DNA of 64,000 bases from positions 1 through 64,000 of the forward strand of contig WRLR01000002.1 of the NCBI GenBank assembly GCA_009777515.1. The letters are read 5' to 3'. This document shows, piece after piece, positions 52,819 to 61,833 of the stretch (position 1 is the first letter of the stretch; every line of letters starts with the position of its first letter). The stretch is from Oscillospiraceae bacterium. Lineage in GTDB: Bacteria > Bacillota > Clostridia > WRLR01. Position numbers and translations under genes: made by a program. Below the pieces are notes generated by a model that made no database searches, had not been told where the DNA came from, and saw nothing but the letters and a program-made list of their open reading frames with translations.

Positions 52819-54240
52819 TTGGATAATATTCCCGTAACACCGATTTCAGCCGCAGAGCAGCCCAACGTCATCACAGCCGAGGAACTGTCCGGCGCCGCGA
52901 CACCTTCGCGCGCCGATATGCGCAAGCGCATATTTACCCTCGCGTGGCCTGCCACCATCGAACTGATGCTCAGCTCGATGATCAGCATGATCAACATGTG
53001 GCTCGTCTCTTCCCTTGGCGCAGAGGCGGTCAGCGCTGTCGGCGTCACGGGGCAGCCCATCATGATCCCGTGGGTACTTATCCAGGCGTTCTCAATCGGC
53101 GGCACCGCCATTATCGCGCGCTCGCTGGGCGAACGGAACGAAATCGCCGCCCGGCGCGCGTCCGAGCAAATGCTTTTTCTCGCTGCCGGCGCCAGCATCC
53201 TCTGCGGCGCCATATTGTTTTTCTTCGGCAGTTATATCATTTCCTGGATGGGCGCGACGCCGGATTATTTTTCCATGGCCGCGCTATATATGCGTTTCAG
53301 CGCCGTCGGCGTCATTTTCCAATCCATTACTACGACAGTCGCGGCCATTCTGCGCGGCGCAGGTCGGACGCGCCTGACGATGCGCTTTAACATTATCGCA
53401 AATATCACAAACGTTTCTATTGGGTTCCCGCTCATATACGGCCTCGGACCCATCCCGTCGCTCGGGATCATGGGAGCGGGCATAGCCGTGCTGAGCGCGC
53501 ATGTCGTCGGCTGCACCCTGGCGCTTATGACGTTGTTCCGCTCAAAAAGCCTTCCCATACACCCGAATGCCCGCATGCTATTTACGCCCGACGCGTCCGT
53601 CGTCCAGCGCATCAGCCGGATTGGCGTGTCGTCGGCGCTCGAACAACTGTCGCTGCGCGTAGGCCTGATACTGTTCACCATATACGTCATACGCCTCGGC
53701 ACCGCCGAATACGCCGCCCACAACATCGCGGGCTCCGTGCACAACTATGTCGTGAACATCGGATCGGCGTTTTCAATCGCGCTCGTGTCCCTTGTGGGGC
53801 AAAACCTCGGCGCGAAGAGGGCGGATTTAGCCGACAAATACTTCATGGAGTCTATCAAGCTCTGCCTGGCCTGCTCCGCGTTTTTTATGGTCATTTTATT
53901 GCTCTTCCCACGCAATATCGCCACATTTTTTACCAAGGAAACTGACGTTATCGACAATATCGTTATAGCACTGCGCATCCTCGCGCTGTTTGTGCCATCG
54001 CAGATTATCCAAATCACGGTCTGCGGCGGCCTCCGAGGCGGGGGCGACACAAAATGGCCGCTCATATCCACGATGATCGGCGTCCTGGTGATGCGGATGG
54101 TGCTGGGCTATTTCTTCATTGTCGTGTTCGAGTGGGGCATCGCCGGCGCGTGGCTGTGCTGGCTCCTGGATCAAACGTCGCGCATGGTCATCATCCTAAT
54201 CCGCTACAAACGCGGCAAATGGAAGAACGTTACGGTATAG
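52819..54240 (+). CDS. MATE-family exporter
   Basis: 473 residues from a TTG start 21 bases after the STAND-like gene; the ATG at 52918 ('MRKRIFTLAWPATIELML') is an alternative without a better site. Twelve membrane helices; 'INMWLVSSLGAEAVSAVGVTGQP' is the MATE substrate-facing segment and 'GGTAIIARSLGERNEIAARRASEQ' the following loop. Only weakly similar to the MATE protein at 32184. It probably shares a transcript with the STAND-like gene because of the short gap, though a functional link is not evident. Confidence 0.9.
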   Translation: MDNIPVTPISAAEQPNVITAEELSGAATPSRADMRKRIFTLAWPATIELMLSSMISMINMWLVSSLGAEAVSAVGVTGQPIMIPWVLIQAFSIGGTAIIARSLGERNEIAARRASEQMLFLAAGASILCGAILFFFGSYIISWMGATPDYFSMAALYMRFSAVGVIFQSITTTVAAILRGAGRTRLTMRFNIIANITNVSIGFPLIYGLGPIPSLGIMGAGIAVLSAHVVGCTLALMTLFRSKSLPIHPNARMLFTPDASVVQRISRIGVSSALEQLSLRVGLILFTIYVIRLGTAEYAAHNIAGSVHNYVVNIGSAFSIALVSLVGQNLGAKRADLADKYFMESIKLCLACSAFFMVILLLFPRNIATFFTKETDVIDNIVIALRILALFVPSQIIQITVCGGLRGGGDTKWPLISTMIGVLVMRMVLGYFFIVVFEWGIAGAWLCWLLDQTSRMVIILIRYKRGKWKNVTV

Positions 54241-54293
54241 ATGAAATATGATAAATGGATAAAAAATATAAATGATTGGAGTATCTAAAAGAC

Positions 54294-55082
54294 ATGGACA
54301 ATAAAGTTATTATGATTTTAGTCGACGGTATGCGGCCGGACTTCGTCATGGGCAGTAAAAACGCATACATCAAAACATTCCTCGCCGGCAGCGTGTATAC
54401 CATGTCGGCCCGCACTATCATGCCTTCGGTCACACTGCCCTGCCATACATCCCTCTTTTTCAGCGTGCCGTCGGAGAGGCACGGCATCCTGACCAACACA
54501 TGGGTCCCGCAGGTGCGCCCCATCAAAGGGCTGGTCGAAACCCTTAAAGGCGCGGGCAAAAAATGCGCCTTCATCTATGACTGGGGCCCGCTCCGCGACC
54601 TTACGCGCCCCGAAGATTTAAGTTTTTCATATTATACCAACGGCAATACAATAGGGTATGAAAATACCCTGCCGCTCCACACTGCGCGCGCAGTCGAGCT
54701 TTTGAAGAGCGAAGCGCCCGACTTCCTGTTCATCTATATGGGGCTGCCTGATCACCGGGGCCATGACTTTGGGTTCACAACCGCAGAATATGCCGAGGGC
54801 ATATCACTTTGCTGGGATGCGATACGCGCAATCACAGAGGCGGCTGCGACGCAGCAAGGCTACGGCGTGATTGTGCTGGCGGATCACGGCGGCCACGGGC
54901 GCATGCATGGGGAAGACATTCCGGAAGACATGACGATCCCGCTGATAATGCATGGAGAGATATTCAAAAATATCGATTTAAGCTCCGGCGCCAACATAAT
55001 CGACGTCGCGCCCACGATAACAGGGGCGATGGGGGTCGAACCGGACGGCGACTGGGAGGGCAGGGGCATGTACCGCGCTTGA
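54294..55082 (+). CDS. Alkaline-phosphatase-superfamily phosphodiesterase
   Basis: 262 residues from the ATG at 54294 (GGAG 12 bases upstream; a TTG at 54276 is the alternative). Two-metal motifs of the nucleotide pyrophosphatase/phosphodiesterase type are in place: 'MILVDGMRPDF' (Asp), 'MPSVTLPCHTSLF' (Thr nucleophile and following His region), 'YMGLPDHRGHDFG' (Asp, His, His) and 'VLADHGGHGRMHGED' (Asp-His, His). The protein is shorter than typical NPP enzymes (about 400), lacking much of the cap, and has no signal peptide, so it acts in the cytoplasm. It starts a plus-strand run with an aminotransferase, suggesting a phosphonate- or sugar-phosphate-related substrate, but this is a guess. 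Confidence 0.85.
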   Translation: MDNKVIMILVDGMRPDFVMGSKNAYIKTFLAGSVYTMSARTIMPSVTLPCHTSLFFSVPSERHGILTNTWVPQVRPIKGLVETLKGAGKKCAFIYDWGPLRDLTRPEDLSFSYYTNGNTIGYENTLPLHTARAVELLKSEAPDFLFIYMGLPDHRGHDFGFTTAEYAEGISLCWDAIRAITEAAATQQGYGVIVLADHGGHGRMHGEDIPEDMTIPLIMHGEIFKNIDLSSGANIIDVAPTITGAMGVEPDGDWEGRGMYRA

Positions 55083-55178
55083 GCGGTATGGGCGGCGGTG
55101 CGGGCAAGGCTGCGAGGTGGCTTGTAAATATGCGCTGAATATGACATACTGAAAAAAACTTAAAAAGGGGAGCGCATA

Positions 55179-56324
55179 ATGGATAAAAGCGTACTTGTAA
55201 TGATTCCCGGCCCGACGCCCGTGATCAAATCGATCCAGGAACAAATGGGGCGGGAGATACAGGCTTTCGGCGATCCAAGGTTCGTTAAATGCTATAAAAC
55301 GCTGATCGACGATTTGGGCAAGCTGTTCAACTGCTCTGGAAAGACATTCCCGATAGCCGGCACCGGCACCCTCGCCATGGAAATGGCCATAGCCAACACC
55401 ACGAAGCGCGGCGACAATGTCTTGATCGTTTCAAACGGGTTTTTCGGCGACAGGTTCATTGAGATATGCGAGCGCAAAGGTTTGAACGTGGATGTGTTAG
55501 CGGCCGAGTGGGGCGAGTGCGTGCCCGTCGGCGACATAGACAAAAAGCTGGCGGAAAAGTCATACGCCGCCGTCACCGTCAGCCATGTGGACACGTCGAC
55601 AGCCGTCGTGGCGCCGATCGCGGAAATCGGCAAAGTCCTGAAAAAATACCCGGACACCATATATATTGTAGACGGCGTCGCCGCGACCGGCGGCGAGTTC
55701 GTAGACGTCGACGGCATGGGCATCGACCTCATGTTTACCGGCTCGCAAAAAGCCTTCGGCGTCTGCCCCGGCATCCTGATTGTGTGGGCCGGGCAGAAAG
55801 CGCTCGCGCGGCGCAAGGCGCTGGGCACGATACCCGAATATTATGTGGATTTTGAAAAATGGATACCGATAATGGACGATCCGTCCAAATACTTCGCCAC
55901 TCCGGCGGTCAACCTCGTCTTTGCGATGAGCGAGGCCACAAGGATCGTAGCGGAGGAGGGCCTGGCGGCGCGGCACGAGCGCCATAACAAAAACGCTACC
56001 GCCGTCCGCAAAGCGCTGGAGACAATCGGCCTTAGCATTCTTGCAAAGCCCGGCTGCCAGGCGAGTACGCTCAGCAACGTGATATATCCCGCCGGGGTGG
56101 ACGACGCCAAGTTCCGAAGCACCATGATAAGCGAGGGGGTCGTCGTCGCGGGCGCGCTGGGCGCATACGCGGGCAAGGCTTTCCGCATCGGCCACATGGG
56201 CAACATAACCGTCAACGACATGGTGCAGTTGATTGGCGCGATAGAACGCTCGCTGGCCGCTTGCGGCGCGCCCGTCAAGCTCGGCGCCGCCGTAGGTGCA
56301 TACATGGAAGCCATGGGCAGCTAA
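55179..56324 (+). CDS. Class V aminotransferase (alanine-glyoxylate type)
   Basis: 381 residues, ATG after AAGGGGAG. 'MIPGPTPVIKSIQEQMGREIQAFGDPRF' is the class V start; 'GTGTLAMEMAIAN' binds the cofactor phosphate; 'IVDGVAATGGEFVDVDGMGIDLMFTGSQKAFGVCPGI' contains the PLP-stacking Asp and the Schiff-base Lys (SQK). 'FRIGHMGNI' is the C-terminal signature of alanine-glyoxylate or serine-pyruvate type enzymes (PucG/AGXT). It transfers an amino group to glyoxylate or a similar 2-oxoacid. It follows the phosphodiesterase by 96 bases and precedes the FucI-like gene, which has its own promoter. Confidence 0.9.
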   Translation: MDKSVLVMIPGPTPVIKSIQEQMGREIQAFGDPRFVKCYKTLIDDLGKLFNCSGKTFPIAGTGTLAMEMAIANTTKRGDNVLIVSNGFFGDRFIEICERKGLNVDVLAAEWGECVPVGDIDKKLAEKSYAAVTVSHVDTSTAVVAPIAEIGKVLKKYPDTIYIVDGVAATGGEFVDVDGMGIDLMFTGSQKAFGVCPGILIVWAGQKALARRKALGTIPEYYVDFEKWIPIMDDPSKYFATPAVNLVFAMSEATRIVAEEGLAARHERHNKNATAVRKALETIGLSILAKPGCQASTLSNVIYPAGVDDAKFRSTMISEGVVVAGALGAYAGKAFRIGHMGNITVNDMVQLIGAIERSLAACGAPVKLGAAVGAYMEAMGS

Positions 56325-56441
56325 TACAAAACATCATAAAAAATCTGCGAAGTTCACGAAATTCATTAAAGTTCAATTGGGCTTATTTGATTCATTAGAG
56401 CTCATTTGGGTTTATTTGGCTTGCGCGAACACGCGCCGTTC

Positions 56442-56469
56442 TTGACATTGGCAAGGGGCGTATGATAAT
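56442..56469 (+). promoter_or_regulatory. Sigma-A-type promoter for the FucI-like/PfkB unit
   Basis: TTGACA (56442-56447), 16-base spacer, GATAAT (56464-56469). The predicted leader to the ATG at 56552 is about 75 bases. Confidence 0.7.
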
Positions 56470-56551
56470 ATCCAAAACGTCAGTCCGATACATTTCACAC
56501 ATTTTCTTTTAATAAATCAAATTCTATTTTATCAAAGGGAGGGTTCGCATT

Positions 56552-57952
56552 ATGTATGACTTTCGCAAATGCGTAATTGGCGTCGCCCCGACGCGCAGGG
56601 ACATGTTCCGCAGGAGCCGCCTCGATGAAATCATGCAAAAAACGGCGGAGCTGGCAAAGCGGCACGATGTAGATCTCGTAACTATCGACGGGGTCACGGA
56701 CGAAGGGCTGCTGGTTTCGAACAGCGACGCCGCGAAAGTGGCGAAGCATTTTATAGCGAACGAAGTCGACGCCGTATTTGTACCGCACGCGAATTTCGGG
56801 CAGGAAGAAGCCGCCGCGAAGCTGTGCGCCAGCGTAAATAAGCCGGTCCTGCTGTGGGGGCCGCGCGACCCCGCGCCTCTCGGCATCACGAACCAGGGCG
56901 AGGATCGCCCGTTTGACGTGCAATGCGGCCTGTTCGCGACTGGCAAGGCGCTGCTCAGCTACAATGTGCCGTTCACATATGTCGAGAACTGTTTCCTCGA
57001 CTCGCCGGTTATCGACGAGGGTTTCTCCGACTTCGCGCGCACCGTATGCGCGGCGAAAGCGTTCAAGTCGGCGCGCGTCGGCCAGCTCAGCTTGCGTCCC
57101 CGCCAGTTCCTGACCGTTAAGTATAACGAGAGTGAACTGCTGGAAAAATTCGGGATTGAGGTCGTGCCGATAGGCGAATCGGAAATCGTCGGCACAATCA
57201 AAAAAATCCTGGAGGACGAGCAGGACGCGGTCGCTGAAAAAATCAGGCAGTGGAGTGAGCGGATCGATCTGTCGGCCGAGAGCGAAGAAAACAAGAAGAG
57301 CCTCGCGGCTTCGGCTTTGGGCATTACGCGGTTAGCGGAAGGCTATGGCTGCACGGTTCTGGCGGGCGAGTGCTGGCGGATGCTCAGGACGGCGTTCGGG
57401 GTCTCGTCATGCTTCCTGTGGGGCGCTCTGACGGACGACGGCGTGCCCGTCTCGTGCGAAACGGACGTGCTGGGTGCGATTGGCACAGGCGTGGCGATGG
57501 GCGCGGCGCGCAACGATTCCCGCCCATTCTTTGCCGATATCACGATTCGCCACCCCACCAACGACAATGCCGAACTGCTCTGGCACTGCGGGCCGTTCCC
57601 CGTATCACTCGCGAAAGATACGCAGCCAAAGCCGAAGGTGATGGGATGCAAGGGCCAGTGGGAAATCAGGGGCGGAGACGTCACGGTGGTTCGCATGGGC
57701 TCGCTGAACGGGAAATACACCATGTTCGCCGACGAGGCCAAGGGCACGGACGGGCCAAAGACGAACGGCAACTATCTATGGATCGAGACGGACAACTGGC
57801 CCATGTGGGAGCGCAAGTTCGTCACGGGGCCGTACATCCACCATGTGACCGGCATCCACGGGAAGCTTCAAGCCGTCATCCATGAGGCGCTGAAATATAT
57901 GGGCGACATCGGGCCGGATTGCGCGTGCGGCTGCTCCTGCGACTGCTGCTAA
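56552..57952 (+). CDS. L-fucose/L-arabinose isomerase-like protein
   Basis: 466 residues. The N-terminal two thirds follow the FucI-type pattern ('AVFVPHANFGQEEAAAKLCASVNKPVLLWGPRD', 'ESELLEKFGIEVVPI'), and the C-terminal part has 'WRMLRTAFGVSSCFLWGALTDDGVPVSCETDVLGAIG' with the Glu and Asp of the isomerase metal site and 'ELLWHCGPFPVSLA', where His is the third ligand. Expected reaction: Mn-dependent aldose-ketose isomerisation; true FucI is about 590 residues, so this belongs to a shorter, uncharacterised branch. The last ten residues read CACGCSCDCC, an unexpected Cys-rich tail. The next gene is a PfkB kinase, fitting isomerisation then phosphorylation. Confidence 0.85.
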   Translation: MYDFRKCVIGVAPTRRDMFRRSRLDEIMQKTAELAKRHDVDLVTIDGVTDEGLLVSNSDAAKVAKHFIANEVDAVFVPHANFGQEEAAAKLCASVNKPVLLWGPRDPAPLGITNQGEDRPFDVQCGLFATGKALLSYNVPFTYVENCFLDSPVIDEGFSDFARTVCAAKAFKSARVGQLSLRPRQFLTVKYNESELLEKFGIEVVPIGESEIVGTIKKILEDEQDAVAEKIRQWSERIDLSAESEENKKSLAASALGITRLAEGYGCTVLAGECWRMLRTAFGVSSCFLWGALTDDGVPVSCETDVLGAIGTGVAMGAARNDSRPFFADITIRHPTNDNAELLWHCGPFPVSLAKDTQPKPKVMGCKGQWEIRGGDVTVVRMGSLNGKYTMFADEAKGTDGPKTNGNYLWIETDNWPMWERKFVTGPYIHHVTGIHGKLQAVIHEALKYMGDIGPDCACGCSCDCC

Positions 57953-57964
57953 CGCAGACACTAA

Positions 57965-58034
57965 TGTGGGGCAAGCCCCACACCCCAAGGCGGCGGGGCG
58001 TAAAGGTCATATACCTCGAAAATACGCCCCGCCG
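57965..58034 (+). promoter_or_regulatory. Two consecutive strong hairpins between isomerase and kinase genes
   Basis: TGTGGGG/CCCCACA (57965-57971 with 57976-57982, 4-base loop) and CGGCGGGGCGTA/TACGCCCCGCCG (57991-58002 with 58023-58034, 20-base loop), both perfect. No U-run follows, so full termination is unlikely; they may protect mRNA ends or lower expression of the kinase. Confidence 0.55.
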
Positions 58035-58103
58035 GCGCAATACATAGCAATATGTGGCAATACAGCGCAATATGTTCACATTATGAGTACAGGAAGTGCG
58101 GAT

Positions 58104-59255
58104 ATGGCGGGTGAAAAGCTAAATAGCGCGAAGCAGCCGGACTGCGCGGCCGCAGTTAATGACAATCAAGCCGCCCTACGCGGGGGCGGGGGCGTGGACG
58201 GGCCGGGCGCGGCGGCAAGCCAAGCTGTCGCAGAAACGCCAGGCAAGATTGGCGCCTGTGCGCCCGTCGACGCCAAATCCGTCGCGGACATCGTTGGGAT
58301 TGGCTCGCCCGTCATTGATCTGCTGGTCAACGTGCCGTATATTCCGATAGAAGAAGGCGCAATGCGCGCAAACGAAATTTTCCATCAGGGCGGGGGAAAC
58401 TGCGCGTCCGCCATCGCCACCGCCGCAAGGCTGGGCGCCAAGGCCGGCATCATCGGCAAAGTCGGCGGCGACGCCACCGGCGACTTCATTATAAAAGATT
58501 TCAAATACAACGGCGTCGACACGTCGCGCATCATACGAGGGGCGCCCGATACCTCCAGTACGTATTGCGTCGCAATTTCCGAAACGGACAAGGGGACGCG
58601 CAAATTTTTGGCCCGCGCCAGCACCGTCGGCAGGCTGTCGCCGGACGAGATCGCATACGACTACATCAAAACGGCAAAAATTCTGCATATTGAGACCAGC
58701 GGCGACGAAGCGTCGCTGGCAGGCGCAAAGTTCGCAAAAGAGCATGGGATAACGGTGACCATAGACGCGGGCTACTATTCCAAACAGTCGGAGACCGTGC
58801 TCCCATATGTCGACGTCTTCATCTCGTCGGAGTTCTTTTATAAAGGCATGTTTCCGGACGACAACGGGCCGGACAGCTATCGCAGAAACTTTGAAAAAAT
58901 CATGGAAATGGGCCCGTCGGTCGTATGGGTCACTCTGGGCGAGAGGGGCTGCGTCGGCCTCGTTGACGGCGAGATGCACGCGATACCAAGTTTTAAAGTC
59001 CCGGTCAAGGATACGACGGGGGCGGGCGACGACTTCCACGGCGCATATATCGCCATCATGCTTGAGGGGCTGTCGCACTACGAATGCGCCCGCCACGCAA
59101 GCGCCGTATCCGCCATAAAATGCACATTTGTCGGCGGCCGGACGGGGCTGCCGGATCGCGCCATGCTCAAGCGTTTTTTAGACGAGGGCATACTGCCGAC
59201 AAAAGAGCTGGAAGAGCGGCTTCTTTATTACCGGAGGACGTTTTTAGATTTTTAA
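58104..59255 (+). CDS. PfkB-family (ribokinase-like) carbohydrate kinase
   Basis: 383 residues from the ATG at 58104 (AGGAAG 7 bases upstream). Residues 1-55 are an Ala/Gly/Asp-rich extension with no counterpart in the family; the fold starts at 'VADIVGIGSPVIDLLVNVPYIP'. 'FHQGGGNCASAIATAARLGAKAGIIGKVGGDATG' is PfkB signature 1 and 'DTTGAGDDFHGAYIAIML' signature 2, holding the anion hole and the catalytic Asp. It phosphorylates a sugar or sugar-like alcohol with ATP; following a FucI-like isomerase it probably acts on the resulting ketose. It ends 240 bases before a convergent HPr-like gene. Confidence 0.9.
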   Translation: MAGEKLNSAKQPDCAAAVNDNQAALRGGGGVDGPGAAASQAVAETPGKIGACAPVDAKSVADIVGIGSPVIDLLVNVPYIPIEEGAMRANEIFHQGGGNCASAIATAARLGAKAGIIGKVGGDATGDFIIKDFKYNGVDTSRIIRGAPDTSSTYCVAISETDKGTRKFLARASTVGRLSPDEIAYDYIKTAKILHIETSGDEASLAGAKFAKEHGITVTIDAGYYSKQSETVLPYVDVFISSEFFYKGMFPDDNGPDSYRRNFEKIMEMGPSVVWVTLGERGCVGLVDGEMHAIPSFKVPVKDTTGAGDDFHGAYIAIMLEGLSHYECARHASAVSAIKCTFVGGRTGLPDRAMLKRFLDEGILPTKELEERLLYYRRTFLDF

Positions 59256-59494
59256 TGGCTAAAATGGCCGCCAACGGCCAAAAAAAACAAGGCATAAAAC
59301 AAGACGGCCGACACTTATTGGATAAGCGCCGCGCCTCTTTGTTTAGCCTTATTTATTTTGCATCATTCGCAGACGACGCGCAATCTCGCGCGCTTAAAAT
59401 GCGCTTACGCGCCCCGAACGCAGCGGCCATGCCGTTTCCATGCACATAAAATGCCGTCTCGGCGCAGCATTGGCAGCGCCTCGATGCCGTCTTG

Positions 59495-59722
59495 TTATAC
59501 CTCGAAAGCTTTTACTTCACTGTAGAACTTGTCAGAGTCGCCCGAGTGGACTTCCACTTTGATCGCTTTGCTCAAATCCAGGCTGAAAATGCCCATGATG
59601 GACTTTGCGTCTACGACATAGCGCCCTGAGGTCAAATCAACGTCGAAATCATATTTGTTTGACACATTTACGAAGTCTTTGACGTCATTGATTGACTTTA
59701 GTAAAATATTGAATGTTTTCAT
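59495..59722 (-). CDS. HPr-like protein lacking the phosphorylatable histidine
   Basis: 75 residues from the ATG at 59722, preceded by AAAGGAG; an in-frame upstream Met at 59806 lies inside the promoter. 'YVVDAKSIMGIFSLDLSKAIKVEVHSGD' matches the HPr segment around the regulatory Ser ('KSIMGVLSL'), so Ser phosphorylation could be retained, but the active-site loop GLHARP is replaced by 'KSINDVKDF', with no His. It therefore cannot relay phosphate to sugar permeases. Such HPr-like proteins are common in Clostridia (from memory) and are presumed regulatory. Monocistronic with a strong promoter. Confidence 0.85.
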   Translation of the reverse strand: MKTFNILLKSINDVKDFVNVSNKYDFDVDLTSGRYVVDAKSIMGIFSLDLSKAIKVEVHSGDSDKFYSEVKAFEV

Positions 59723-59777
59723 ATATCCGTCTCCTTTCATAAAAAATGTTTCGGTGCGGAAAAACCGCATCGTGTTA

Positions 59778-59806
59778 AGTGTAAACCATGGGGCGATTTT
59801 TGTCAA
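59778..59806 (-). promoter_or_regulatory. Sigma-A promoter of the HPr-like gene
   Basis: On the minus strand TTGACA (59801-59806), 17-base spacer, TACACT (59778-59783). The leader before the ATG at 59722 is about 50 bases. Confidence 0.72.
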
Positions 59807-59955
59807 GTAAATCTTAATATGTTATATTTTGTCATTGTATTGCACAATTTTGAGACAATAAACGTATGCGTACTAACATTTAGTAATATAAATTAGGTTA
59901 TATGAATATAATTAGGCAAATTAATGTTCGTTAATAAAGATAATGGCGGCGAAAT

Positions 59956-61524
59956 GTGATAACAGACAACAATATGACCGTGCTTTTTTTGACTTTGGGC
60001 TGCAAGGTCAACCAATACGATTCAGGCTCGCTGCTGAACTTGCTGTGCTCCAGGGGCTTCCTGCCATATGCTGCCGACGACACAGCACGCGGCCCGGATG
60101 CAATGATCGTCAATACATGTATTGTATCGTCGGAGAGCGAGCGGAAGTCCCGTCAAGCAATACGTAGAATGCGAGCCCGATACCCTCAGGCACTGCTCGT
60201 GGTCGTCGGGTGCTATCCCCAGAGATTTCCAAAACAAGCGGCAAGCATCGACGGCGTTGATATGATCGCGGGCACATCGGGGCACCCGGCGCTGGCCGAC
60301 GATATTGTCGCGCGGTTAAACGCCAATAAGAGTGGCCTTGGCGGCCGACGAGCCGATGATAAGTTTAATTACAAGCCGGATCGCACCCGAGCCTACATAA
60401 AAATCCAGGACGGCTGCGACAGTTTTTGCAGTTACTGCATTGTCCCCTATACGCGTGGGCGAGCCGCGAGCCGCGAACTGCCGTTGATCATGCAGGAGAT
60501 CGACGCAGTCGTATTAAAAGGCGCCCCGGAGATCGTACTGACGGGGATTCATATATCTTCTTATCGATATGAGTATGAACAAGTTATACCTGCGTGCGGC
60601 GGGAAGCCCGAAGTTTCGGCAGCCGGGCTTGGCGATCTAGTCTGCCTCGCCGCCGAGCGCATGAAGTCGGCGGCTGCCAAGCGCAAAGGGCCGCTTGTAA
60701 GCGGGGTCGGCGAGAGCGAGCCGGACGTCGCGTACAATACATCCCAAAACCATGAATGCCCGCGTATAAGGCTCAGCTCCATTGAACCTACTATAATCAC
60801 AAGCGATTTTGTCAAACGCCTGGCAGAAATCCGCGACATATTATGCCCGCATTTCCATTTGCCATTGCAAAGCGGCTGCGCGTCCACCTTGATGCGCATG
60901 AACCGCCATTATACACCCGACGATTACTACGCAGCGGTTTCGCTGCTGCGACGCGAATTCCCTGAGGCAGGGATAACAACGGACGTCATAGCCGGGTTCC
61001 CTGGCGAGAGCGAATCTGATTTTATGGAGACATATAATTTTTGCCGGCGGACAGCGTTTTCCGGTATGCACATATTCCCATATTCCGTGCGCCCCGGCAC
61101 GCCAGCGGCGGATTTTACTGATCCTGTACCGCAAGCCGACAGGCGCGAGCGAGTCAGGCGCTTGATCGCTCTCTCAGGCGAACTCTCGATGGCCTTTCAT
61201 CGCCGCCACATTGGCAAGGCCGTTCCCTTCCTGATAGAGGATGTGACAGGAGGCTTCGCTGAGGGGCTTACGGGTAATTATATAAAAGTCCACGCAAAAA
61301 TATCATGCGCTGACGCGAGCGCTAGCAGTGGCGCAAGCGGGGGCGCGGGCGGGGACGTAAGCCGGGAACCGGGCAGAGATACAAGCAGGGGCTCGGACGC
61401 AGTCGCCAGCGGTTCCCGCGCCGGATCGCCCGCTGCCCCGAAAACTGCGAAGCGCGGCTCGTATGCCTCCGTCCTGGTTACGGACGCGACACCCACGCAC
61501 ATATTGGGTAATTTATTAGAGTAA
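59956..61524 (+). CDS. mtaB: tRNA (N6-threonylcarbamoyladenosine-37) methylthiotransferase
   Basis: 522 residues from a GTG (an ATG six codons later is possible), against about 430-450 for the family. 'LFLTLGCKVNQYDSG', 'VNTCIVSSESERKSRQ' and 'VVGCYPQ' supply the three N-terminal cluster Cys; 'IQDGCDSFCSYCIVPYTRG' holds the radical-SAM CxxxCxxC; 'HLPLQSGCASTLMRMNRHYT' and a TRAM end ('GNYIKVHAKI') complete it. It adds a methylthio group to t6A37 in ANN-decoding tRNAs. 'LGCKVNQY' is characteristic of MtaB rather than MiaB. About 50 extra residues follow 'HISSYRYEYEQV' in the radical-SAM barrel, and a Ser/Gly/Asp/Arg insert of about 45 residues interrupts the TRAM domain near 455-500. Confidence 0.9.
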   Translation: MITDNNMTVLFLTLGCKVNQYDSGSLLNLLCSRGFLPYAADDTARGPDAMIVNTCIVSSESERKSRQAIRRMRARYPQALLVVVGCYPQRFPKQAASIDGVDMIAGTSGHPALADDIVARLNANKSGLGGRRADDKFNYKPDRTRAYIKIQDGCDSFCSYCIVPYTRGRAASRELPLIMQEIDAVVLKGAPEIVLTGIHISSYRYEYEQVIPACGGKPEVSAAGLGDLVCLAAERMKSAAAKRKGPLVSGVGESEPDVAYNTSQNHECPRIRLSSIEPTIITSDFVKRLAEIRDILCPHFHLPLQSGCASTLMRMNRHYTPDDYYAAVSLLRREFPEAGITTDVIAGFPGESESDFMETYNFCRRTAFSGMHIFPYSVRPGTPAADFTDPVPQADRRERVRRLIALSGELSMAFHRRHIGKAVPFLIEDVTGGFAEGLTGNYIKVHAKISCADASASSGASGGAGGDVSREPGRDTSRGSDAVASGSRAGSPAAPKTAKRGSYASVLVTDATPTHILGNLLE

Positions 61525-61530
61525 TGAAAT

Positions 61531-61643
61531 GTAGGGTGCGACGCCCCATCAACGTAGTTGATGTTATCATCGTAGTTGATGTTAGCATCGTAGTTGATGT
61601 TAGCATCGCAGTTGACGTTTGGCGCACCGCAGCAAGGCACTAC
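61531..61643. repeat. 18-bp tandem repeat with 'GTAGGGTGCG' arm
   Basis: Begins GTAGGGTGCGACGCC 7 bases after the MtaB stop. Units CATCGTAGTTGATGTTAG at 61568-61585 and 61586-61603 are identical; a longer first and a diverged last unit (61604-61621) flank them. It ends GGCGCACCGCAGCAAGGCAC, loosely inverted to the start. Same 18-base unit family as 23730-23850. The rest of the gap to 61833 holds no clear promoter. Confidence 0.75.
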
Positions 61644-61833
61644 GAACATATATTTTTACGTATATTTTTAACTTACTGTTTGCATACCGTTGGCGGATTG
61701 CATGCTGGCGCTAAATGTAATAGAATAAAGCCACTATACACAGTTGCGGAAAGGGCAGCACCGGGCGGTACGCGCCATTTTATCATGCGTGCGGTACCTG
61801 CGATATACGCGGTCCGGGCGGTGCGTGAAATGT

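Noticed and set aside
48778-54240. Defence island around the STAND-like gene
   Set aside because: Neighbours are a URO-D-like protein and a MATE exporter; no restriction, toxin, nuclease or other defence gene is adjacent, so only the single-gene candidate is retained.
59255-59449. 64-codon plus-strand ORF starting in a TAATG overlap with the PfkB stop
   Set aside because: GGAGGA is 17 bases upstream, too far; the sequence has no family pattern and is basic and compositionally like non-coding GC-rich DNA. Possible but not supportable.
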